A stretch of 64,000 nucleotides of DNA from NCEH01 sp002257205 (GTDB taxonomy: Bacteria > Pseudomonadota > Alphaproteobacteria > Rhizobiales > Xanthobacteraceae), in NCBI RefSeq assembly GCF_043195105.1, contig NZ_JBAFWO010000005.1. The stretch is one strand, 5' to 3'. The translations under genes and the position numbers were made by a program. Under the pieces are notes generated by a model that was not told the origin of the DNA, searched no databases, and saw only the letters and a program-made list of their open reading frames with translations. Below are positions 35,601 through 40,996 of the stretch, one piece after another. Positions within the stretch are counted from its first letter, which is position 1. Each line of letters begins with the position of its first letter.

Positions 35601-36197
35601 CTCCAGATAGACGCGGGCATCGCCGAAGGAGGCGCGGGCGGTGCGCTGGACCCGCTCGAAGGTCTCCTTAAGCTCCTGCGGCGTATGGCAAAGCTGCATG
35701 CCGATGCCGCCGCCGCCGGCCGTGCTCTTGAGCATCACGGGATAGGTGATGGTGTCCGCCGCCTGAAGCGCCGCGTCCACATCCTCCAGCAGGCCGGTGC
35801 CCGGCAGCAGCGGCACGCCGCTCTTCTGAGCGATCTCGCGGGCGGTGTGCTTGAGCCCGAAGGCGGTGAGATGCTCCGGCCGGGGGCCGATGAAGACGAT
35901 CCCGGCTTCCGCAAGCCGTTGCGCGAACCCGACATTTTCCGACAGGAAGCCATAGCCCGGATGCACCGCCTGCGCCCCCGTTGCGAGGCAGGCGGCGATT
36001 ACCGCCTCCACGTCGAGATAGCTCTCGCTGGCGGGGGCGGGACCCACGCGCACGGCTTCGTCGGCATCGAGCACGGGCCGCGTGAAGCGGTCCGCGTCGG
36101 AATGGATGGCGACGGAGGAAATCCCCATCCGTCGCAAAGTCTTGATGATCCGGCCGGCGATTTCGCCCCGGTTCGCGATGAGAACCTTGGAAAACAT
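32655..36197 (-). CDS. Guanidine carboxylase (urea carboxylase family, biotin-dependent)
   Basis: A 1,180-residue single-chain carboxylase. Residues 1-450 are biotin carboxylase (MFSKVLIANRGEIAGRI, TAGGGGIGMQ, FLEVNTRLQVEHPVTE). The middle holds the two KipA/KipI-like halves of the carboxyltransferase. The end is a biotinyl domain with ESMKMEI, Lys being the biotin site. Enzymes of this family next to DUF1989 pairs and a guanidine-I riboswitch carboxylate guanidine rather than urea, giving carboxyguanidine. Specificity here is inferred from context. The ATG lies 3 bp after the preceding gene's stop. Confidence 0.93.
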   Translation of the reverse strand: MFSKVLIANRGEIAGRIIKTLRRMGISSVAIHSDADRFTRPVLDADEAVRVGPAPASESYLDVEAVIAACLATGAQAVHPGYGFLSENVGFAQRLAEAGIVFIGPRPEHLTAFGLKHTAREIAQKSGVPLLPGTGLLEDVDAALQAADTITYPVMLKSTAGGGGIGMQLCHTPQELKETFERVQRTARASFGDARVYLERFVSEARHVEVQIFGDGKGKVIALGERDCSLQRRNQKVVEETPAPLLSPETRARLHDAAVKLGTSVSYASAGTVEFIYDPAREDFYFLEVNTRLQVEHPVTEAVFGIDLVEWMIRQAAGEDIIPTTPLVPKGAAMEVRVYAEIPHANFQPSAGLLTQVTFSPDARVDTWVETGTEVTPFYDPMLAKVIVSGADRPAALAALRAALEDTAISGIETNLAYLRAIAASDLLASGKVATTALKDFAFRPESIEVLSPGAQSSLQELPGRLHLWHVGVPPSGPMDARSFARANALVGNTETAVALEMTVNGPTLRFHTDADIAISGAHMPAMLDGVPVPHDTAFAVKAGQMLAVGAISGAGQRAYLAVRGAFAAPEVLGSRATFALGLFGGHATGTLKGGDVLHLTPPASRPALPEKVSAQPAPLTREWEIGVVYGPHGAPDFFQDEDIADLFDATYEVHFNSARTGVRLMGPTPRWARTDGGEAGLHPSNLHDNAYAVGAIDFTGDMPIILGPDGPSLGGFVCPAVIARDEQWKMGQLKPGDKVRFHPLPRPQDPVAGPAVKSVPEAASAILAQRDDGPVRVVYRRQGDDNLLVEFGDMTLDIALRLRAHLLAAAVEEAKIPGLFDLTPGIRSLQLHYDGAQVSRGKLLGLLDEIERSLPAAEDVVVPSRIVHLPLSWNDEDAQLAMRKYQELVRPNAPWCPSNIEFIRRINGLKDEQAVRGVVFDARYLVLGLGDVYLGAPVATPMDPRHRLVTTKYNPARTWTPENAVGIGGAYMCIYGMEGPGGYQLFGRTIQVWNTWRTTPVFKPGTPWLLRFFDQIRFFPVSHAELMEARAAFPHGAYPLRIEETQFSYADYAAELARNAGEINAFKARQQAAFDAERAHWKEQGLDSFVADEGIAGGEEEAIPEGCFGVSANVPGNVWKVLVEENAEVAAGETIAIIESMKMEISITAHAAGRVRAVRMVPGRTVRTGDVVAVLEAIS

Positions 36198-36199
36198 CT

Positions 36200-36856
36200 T
36201 CAGCCCTCGGCGCCCGCGAAGATCAGGACGCGGATCGGCGTCGGATTGAAGCCGTTGCAGGGATTGTTGATCTGCGGACAATTGGAGATGACGCAGAGAA
36301 CATCCATCTCCGCCCTCAGCTCCACATAATCGCCGGGCTTGGAGACGCCATCCACGATCGCCAGTTCGCCCGAGGGCTCCACCGGCACGTTCATGAAGAA
36401 ATTGATGTTCGGCACGATGTCACGCTTCGACATGCCGTGTTTCGTGACTTCCACGACGAAATTCTCGCGGCAGGCGTGAAGATACTTCGTGTGGTGGCCG
36501 AACCGCACCGTATTCGCCTCGCACGAGCAGGCGCCGGCCGAAGTGTCATGCAGACCGCAAGTGTCGGCGGTGACGGTGAGCATCAAATGCCCCTCGTTGG
36601 AGATCAGCCGCGTGCCGGTGGAGACATAGGCTGAGCCCTGGACGCGCAGCGTATCCTGCGAGGAATAGCGCTCGGCGAAATCGTCGGCGCGGTAGAACAG
36701 GGTGTCGACCGCCTGCTGGCCTTCCAGGTCGATGATGCGGATGGACTGCCCGCGCTTGACGAGGCCGGACCAGGGCGCCTGCGCGGGGATGTCGTGCACC
36801 TGGAGCGCCTTGGCGGGATCGTGCACGGGGGCGGCGAAGACTGGGGTGCTGTTCAT
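36200..36856 (-). CDS. DUF1989 protein UAAP2, carboxyguanidine deiminase subunit (CgdAB)
   Basis: A 218-residue protein of the urea carboxylase-associated (UAAP2) type, containing RGQSIRIIDLEGQQAVDTLFY, TADTCGLHDTSAGACSCEANT and FFMNVPVEPSGELAIVDGVSKPGDYVEL. The Cys/His set in the middle is the likely metal or active site. With its partner it forms CgdAB, which removes ammonia from carboxyguanidine to yield allophanate. It lies 12 bp after the partner gene and 2 bp before the carboxylase. Which of the two corresponds to CgdA or CgdB I leave open. Confidence 0.88.
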   Translation of the reverse strand: MNSTPVFAAPVHDPAKALQVHDIPAQAPWSGLVKRGQSIRIIDLEGQQAVDTLFYRADDFAERYSSQDTLRVQGSAYVSTGTRLISNEGHLMLTVTADTCGLHDTSAGACSCEANTVRFGHHTKYLHACRENFVVEVTKHGMSKRDIVPNINFFMNVPVEPSGELAIVDGVSKPGDYVELRAEMDVLCVISNCPQINNPCNGFNPTPIRVLIFAGAEG

Positions 36857-36868
36857 GATCGCTCTCCC

Positions 36869-37678
36869 TCAGCGCGCGAGATTTTCAAAGCCGCGCACGG
36901 CTTCCTGGGTGGCGGTGCGGCACAGATCGTCGGCAGCGGGGGCGGGCGCCTGGAAGCGCACCACCTCCACGGGCTTCGGGTCATAGGCAGGGTTCGGGTC
37001 GAGCGGATGGGGGCAGTTGGAGAGCGCGACCAGCACATCCATTTCCGCGCGCAGGTCGACAAAATCGCCCTGCTGGCGCTTGCCCTCCAGCCACACGAAG
37101 CCGCCCGCCTCATTGGTGCGCACGGGCGCGAAGAAGGTGATGCAGGGCGGGATGTCGCGCCGGTCCAGGCCGAGCTTGCCGGCGGCCAGAACGAAATTGT
37201 CCCGCGTGTTGCGCATATGGCCGGCGCCGTAGCGGGCGCGGTTGGAGGCGGGGGTCGAGCCGCCCATCAGGGCATCGTGGGCGCCGGTGGTGTCCTCGAC
37301 GATAGAGAACATGACCTTGCCCATGTCGGAGAAGATCACCCGGCCCTTGCCCAGCGCGGCGGTCCATTGGACCTTCACCGTATCGGCATAGTTCAGCCGT
37401 TCGGACGTGTCGGCCGCGTTCCAGGCGATCAGGGAGATGGCGGAGGGGCTCTCGGGCAGCGAGAGGCGCAGGGCCTCGCCCGCCAGCACCTTCACGGTCC
37501 AATACCAGCCGCCGGGAATGGTTTCCCGATGCAGCGGGCCGGGCGGGAGCATGACGCTCCAGCGTTCGGTGGGCGCGGGCAGGGCGCGGGGGGCGTGGTC
37601 CAGGCCGGCGGCCTTCAATTCCTCATAGCGGCGCGTGTTCGCCGCGATGAGGGCGCGTGTCTCGTCATTCATCGTCAT
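36869..37678 (-). CDS. DUF1989 protein UAAP1, carboxyguanidine deiminase subunit (CgdAB)
   Basis: A 269-residue UAAP1-type protein: PGGWYWTVKVLAGEALRLSLPESPSAISLIAWNA, TGAHDALMGGSTPASNRARYG and ITFFAPVRTNEAGGFVWLEGKRQQGDFVDLRAEMDVLVALSNCPH. It shares the DUF1989 fold with the next gene product and acts with it as carboxyguanidine deiminase. It stands 10 bp after the ATPase gene, so importer and catabolic genes form one transcript. Confidence 0.88.
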   Translation of the reverse strand: MTMNDETRALIAANTRRYEELKAAGLDHAPRALPAPTERWSVMLPPGPLHRETIPGGWYWTVKVLAGEALRLSLPESPSAISLIAWNAADTSERLNYADTVKVQWTAALGKGRVIFSDMGKVMFSIVEDTTGAHDALMGGSTPASNRARYGAGHMRNTRDNFVLAAGKLGLDRRDIPPCITFFAPVRTNEAGGFVWLEGKRQQGDFVDLRAEMDVLVALSNCPHPLDPNPAYDPKPVEVVRFQAPAPAADDLCRTATQEAVRGFENLAR

Positions 37679-37688
37679 GCGTCTCTCC

Positions 37689-38507
37689 TCAGACCGACAG
37701 AAGCGCCGGGTCGTCCCGGCCGGTGTCCTCGGGGCTGATCGGGCCGTCCCGATCGGAGGATGGGATGCGCGGCTGGCCGGCGATGCGGCGGGGCCAGACC
37801 TCGATGTCGTGGGCGATGGTGGCGCCGAAGCGTTCGCGCTCCTCGGCGCGGTTGCGCTTGCGCTCGAAGGCGATGACGCGGGTGGCGAGCGTGAAGGCTT
37901 CGCGCAGATCGTGGGTCACCATCACCACGCTCATTTCGCAGCTGTGCCAGAGCTTGAGCATGAGCGTGTGGATGTCGCCGCGAATGCCGGGATCGAGCGC
38001 GCCGAACGGCTCGTCCAGCAGCAGGATCTTCGGCTTGCGCATGATCGCCTGGGCGAGGGCGAGGCGCTGCTGCATGCCGCCGGACAAGGCGGCGGGATAT
38101 TTATCCTCGGCACCCGTGAGCCCCACTTCGGCGATGAGGGCGCGCGCCTCCTCCTGCGCCCGCCGCCGGGCGGCGCCGAACAGGTGGCCGGTGAAGGGCG
38201 CGCCAGGAATTTCGGCGGCGAGCAGAACATTGCCCAGCACGGTCAGATGCGGGAACACGCTGTAACGCTGGAACACCACGCCCCGGTCCGCACCGGGTTC
38301 GCCGGCGAGCGGCTTGCCGTCGATCAGCACGCGGCCGCGCGTCGCCTGTTCCTCGCTCAAGAGGATGCGGAGAAACGTGGTCTTGCCGCAGCCGGAGGGA
38401 CCGACCAGGGCGACGAAGGAGCGGGGCGCGAAATCGAGGGAGATGTTCTCCAGCACGATCTGCTCGCCATATTCCTTCCAGAGATGCTCGACCCGGATCG
38501 CGGTCAT
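37689..38507 (-). CDS. ABC importer ATPase, probable guanidine uptake
   Basis: A 272-residue NitT/TauT-type ATPase with Walker A GPSGCGKTT, the Q-loop in VFQRYSVFPHLTVL, signature LSGGMQQRLA, Walker B ILLLDEPFGALDPG and H-loop MVTHDLREAF. The C-terminal 50 residues are a charged extension also seen in the paralogue at 58734. ATG overlaps the permease stop (ATGA). It is the urea carboxylase-related ABC group, now linked to guanidine in other bacteria. Confidence 0.9.
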   Translation of the reverse strand: MTAIRVEHLWKEYGEQIVLENISLDFAPRSFVALVGPSGCGKTTFLRILLSEEQATRGRVLIDGKPLAGEPGADRGVVFQRYSVFPHLTVLGNVLLAAEIPGAPFTGHLFGAARRRAQEEARALIAEVGLTGAEDKYPAALSGGMQQRLALAQAIMRKPKILLLDEPFGALDPGIRGDIHTLMLKLWHSCEMSVVMVTHDLREAFTLATRVIAFERKRNRAEERERFGATIAHDIEVWPRRIAGQPRIPSSDRDGPISPEDTGRDDPALLSV

Positions 38508-39316
38508 TTTGCGCCTCCGAACCAGGGGAAGGCGGTGTCGCGCAGCTTGGCGAGGGCGAAATCCATGATCACGGACAGCAGCGTGATCCAGGCCACATAA
38601 GGCAGGATCACATCCATGGCGAGATAGCGCCGCACCAGGAAGATGCGATAGCCGAGCCCGGAATCCGCCGCGATGGCCTCGGCGGCGATCAGGAACAGGA
38701 AGGCCGGGCCGAGCGAGAGCCGCACGCCGTCGATGAGGCGCGGCAGGATCTGCGGCAGCACGATGCGCAGCGCGATTTGCCAGGTGGTGGCGCCGAGCGT
38801 CTCCGCCTTGATGATCTGCTCGCGCGGCAATTCCTGCACCCGCATGGCGAGGTCGCGGATGAGGAACGGCGTCACGCCGATGACGATCAGCGCGATCTTG
38901 GAGGTTTCCCCAAGCCCCAGCACGATGAACAGGATCGGCAGCAGGGCGAGCGGCGGCACCATGGACACCATGCCGACGAAGGAGGCGAGCAGAGCCCGCA
39001 CCCCCGGCAGCAGGCCGATGAGCAGACCCACGACCAGGGCGATGAGCGTCGAAAGCGCGAGCGCGCTGGCCAGCCGCTCCAGGCTCGCCAGCGTATCGGC
39101 CCACAGGATGTAGTCCCCGGTGCGGGCATCGGCGGTGAAGGCAACGCGGACGATGGCGTCGCCGAGGGTGGCAAGGCTCGGCAGCAGCTTGTCCGCCGGG
39201 TTTTCCGCCAGGCGCTCGGCCGAGCCGAGCACATAGGCGAGGAGCACGAGCGCGAACGGCAGGATCGCCAGCAGGAGCCCTGCCGTGCGGTCCGGTCTGC
39301 GGTTTATGAGACGCAT
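38504..39316 (-). CDS. ABC importer permease, probable guanidine uptake
   Basis: A 270-residue permease with the contact loop ETLGATTWQIALRIVLPQILPRLIDGVRLSLG and a long C-terminal FLVRRYLAMDVILPYVAWITLL segment nearly identical to the paralogue at 59584. I chose MRLINRRPD at 39316; the open frame upstream only translates repeat sequence. A GGAG lies before the ATG. The 240-bp gap in front holds two repeat elements. Confidence 0.9.
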   Translation of the reverse strand: MRLINRRPDRTAGLLLAILPFALVLLAYVLGSAERLAENPADKLLPSLATLGDAIVRVAFTADARTGDYILWADTLASLERLASALALSTLIALVVGLLIGLLPGVRALLASFVGMVSMVPPLALLPILFIVLGLGETSKIALIVIGVTPFLIRDLAMRVQELPREQIIKAETLGATTWQIALRIVLPQILPRLIDGVRLSLGPAFLFLIAAEAIAADSGLGYRIFLVRRYLAMDVILPYVAWITLLSVIMDFALAKLRDTAFPWFGGAK

Positions 39317-39362
39317 GGAGGGGATCTCCGATCTGCCGTTGCCTTGTTCCCCCCGTCGCGCT

Positions 39363-39398
39363 TGTCCCCCCTGTGGGGGAGGGCAGGGAGGGGGTCGG
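39363..39398. repeat. Short G/C-run repeat next to the 108-bp element
   Basis: TTGTCCCCCCTGTGGGGGAG followed by GGCAGGGAGGGGGTCGG resembles a very common alphaproteobacterial intergenic repeat whose core is a CCCC-TGTG-GGGG hairpin. Only one copy is visible in the window, so the name rests on memory of other genomes. Confidence 0.6.
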
Positions 39399-39401
39399 TT
39401 C

Positions 39402-39509
39402 GTCATGGCCGGGCTTGTCCCGGCCATCCACGTCGGGCCGACTGTGGGAGCCTCGAAAAGCTGACACCGGCGGAACCGCGTGGATGCACGGGACAAGCCC
39501 GTGCATGAC
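39402..39509. repeat. 108-bp dispersed palindromic repeat, copy 2
   Basis: Same length as the copy at 7283-7390 and in inverted orientation, with 16 differences by hand alignment, mostly in the middle. It lies inside the guanidine operon, between the binding-protein stop (39557) and the permease start (39316). The message must therefore contain its two terminal hairpins, which could raise the stability of the upstream binding-protein segment. Confidence 0.9.
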
Positions 39510-39556
39510 GATGTGCGGGCGCAGCGGCGTCAAGCCACTCGATACCGATCAGCTTC

Positions 39557-40627
39557 CTAGAGTTTGCCGTCGGCGGCGGCGGCCATATAGGTGTCGGTGA
39601 AGCGGAACTTCACGTTCTTCGGATCGCCGAGGATCTTGCCGTCGGCCAGCTCGATGCCCACCGCGTCGGCGGATTTGGCGTCATTGCCGAGCAACTTCTT
39701 CTCGAACAGGAACTTGCGCACCCGGTCCATGGTGGTGCCCACGGCCGGCGACTTCACGAACGCGACGGCGTCGGCGGCCTTGTCGAACAGCTTGGTGGCG
39801 GCGAGCTGGCTTTCGAAGCCGGCGAGATCGGTGCCGGAGGCCTTGCCCATGGCGGTGCGGGCGGCAATCCCGGCTTCGGTCTTGGCGGTGGTGAGCGCCA
39901 TGGTCTCGTACCAGATGCCGACCAGCGCCTTGCCGAAGTCCGGGTTGTCCTTGAGCGTCGCCGTGTTGGCCACCAGCAGGTCCATGATCTCGCCGGGGAT
40001 CTTGGAGCTGTCGAACACGTTGTGGGCGGACTTGTCGGCGAGGATCTCGGAGACCAGCGGGTTCCAGGTGACGACGGCGGTGACGGCCTTGGTCTTGTAG
40101 GCGGCGACCATGTCGGCGTCTGAAGTGTTGGTGACCTTCACGTCGCGCTCGCTCATCTTGGCGGATTCGAGCGCCCGGGCCAGCAGGTAGTGGGAGACCG
40201 AGAACTCGACCAGATTGACCTTCTGCCCCTTGATGTCGGAGAGCTTGGTCTTGTCCTTGAGGATCACGGCGTCATTGCCGTTGGAGAAATCGCCGACGAT
40301 CACGGCGGTGGTGTCCACGCCGCCAGCGGCGGGCACGGAGAGCGTGTCCATGTTCGTGACGGTCAGGGCATCGAAGGCACCGGCCGTGTATTGGTTGATG
40401 GATTCGACGTAATCGTTGAATTGGGTGACGTCGATCTTGATGCCGTATTTGTCGGCCCATTTCTTGACGATACCGTTTTCGGCGGCATAGCCCCAGGGCA
40501 TCCAGCCCACATAGATCGACCAGGCGACCTTGAATTCCTTCTTCGGCGCGGCGAGCGCCGGGGAGGCGCCGGCGATCAGCGCGGCGGCACAGGCAAGGCC
40601 GAGAATTTTCGAGAAGCGAGAGCGCAT
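39557..40627 (-). CDS. ABC importer substrate-binding protein, probable guanidine receptor
   Basis: A 356-residue NitT/TauT-like periplasmic protein with signal peptide MRSRFSKILGLACAAALIAGASPALA. The mature part starts KEFKVAWSIYVGWMPWGYAAENGIVKKWADKYG and keeps VPAAGGVDTTAVIVGDFSNGNDAV and FDSSKIPGEIMDLLV, blocks shared with the paralogue at 60431. The ATG has AGGGG eight bases upstream. First gene of the operon, directly behind the guanidine-I riboswitch. Ligand is inferred from the riboswitch and downstream enzymes. Confidence 0.92.
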   Translation of the reverse strand: MRSRFSKILGLACAAALIAGASPALAAPKKEFKVAWSIYVGWMPWGYAAENGIVKKWADKYGIKIDVTQFNDYVESINQYTAGAFDALTVTNMDTLSVPAAGGVDTTAVIVGDFSNGNDAVILKDKTKLSDIKGQKVNLVEFSVSHYLLARALESAKMSERDVKVTNTSDADMVAAYKTKAVTAVVTWNPLVSEILADKSAHNVFDSSKIPGEIMDLLVANTATLKDNPDFGKALVGIWYETMALTTAKTEAGIAARTAMGKASGTDLAGFESQLAATKLFDKAADAVAFVKSPAVGTTMDRVRKFLFEKKLLGNDAKSADAVGIELADGKILGDPKNVKFRFTDTYMAAAADGKL

Positions 40628-40632
40628 ATTCT

Positions 40633-40812
40633 ATTCCCCTATCGTTAGGTCGAACGATGAGGAATTGGCGAGACTCCAGTGCCGCCAATTCCTTGGCCAC
40701 CGAGGTCTCCCGGGCTTTTATCCCGCCGTGCACCCGGCCGGATGTCTCCCGGACCGGTGGCAGCTCTCGGACCAGCACATCGCGGATGCGATGCCGGAAC
40801 CCTAGCCGCCAA
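40633..40812 (-). ncRNA. Guanidine-I (ykkC subtype 1) riboswitch with expression platform
   Basis: Reading the minus strand, the aptamer shows all conserved blocks: GCTAGGGTTCCGG (40807-40795), CTGGTCCGAGAG (40775-40764), then TGCACGGCGGGAT and AAAAGCCCGGGAGA down to 40706. P1 pairs TTGGC (40812-40808) with GCCAA (40697-40693). The platform has a 10-bp hairpin, GGAATTGGCG (40692-40683) with CGCCAATTCC (40670-40661), no U-run, and a small hairpin ATCGTT/AACGAT (40658-40641) just before the ribosome site GGGGAAT (40639-40633). It senses free guanidine and normally turns genes on. Confidence 0.95.
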
Positions 40813-40827
40813 CTCTGCCCCTAATTG

Positions 40828-40844
40828 AGCAAATCGCATGCCAG
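40828..40844 (-). promoter_or_regulatory. Sigma-54 (RpoN) promoter of the guanidine operon
   Basis: On the minus strand CTGGCATGCGATTTGCT matches YTGGCACGNNNNTTGCW with a single change (T for C). The GG and GC pairs have the required spacing, and transcription would start near 40818, a few bases before the aptamer. A half-site TGCACTA at 40898-40892 resembles half of an NtrC site. The rest of 40845-40996 shows nothing else. Confidence 0.75.
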
Positions 40845-40996
40845 TTGCCGCCGACGCAGAATCAACGGGTTTCGCCAACGGCCGCGTGTGGTAGTGCACG
40901 CAGGGGGAGCATCGTGGGCTGAAAATAGGCAAAACTGGCCCTTATGATGCCCCGTGCATGCAAAAGGCAGCCGGCTCCAGGTCGGCTCTTATCGCC

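Noticed and set aside
32655..36197. Ordinary urea carboxylase
   Set aside because: The domain layout fits, but the guanidine-I riboswitch and DUF1989 pair make guanidine the better-supported substrate.
39402..39509. Insertion sequence or MITE with transposase
   Set aside because: No coding capacity and no clear target duplication; it matches a dispersed palindromic repeat instead.
40661..40692. Intrinsic terminator in the riboswitch leader
   Set aside because: The 10-bp hairpin is followed by TCATCGTTCG and not by a U-run, so classical termination is unlikely.
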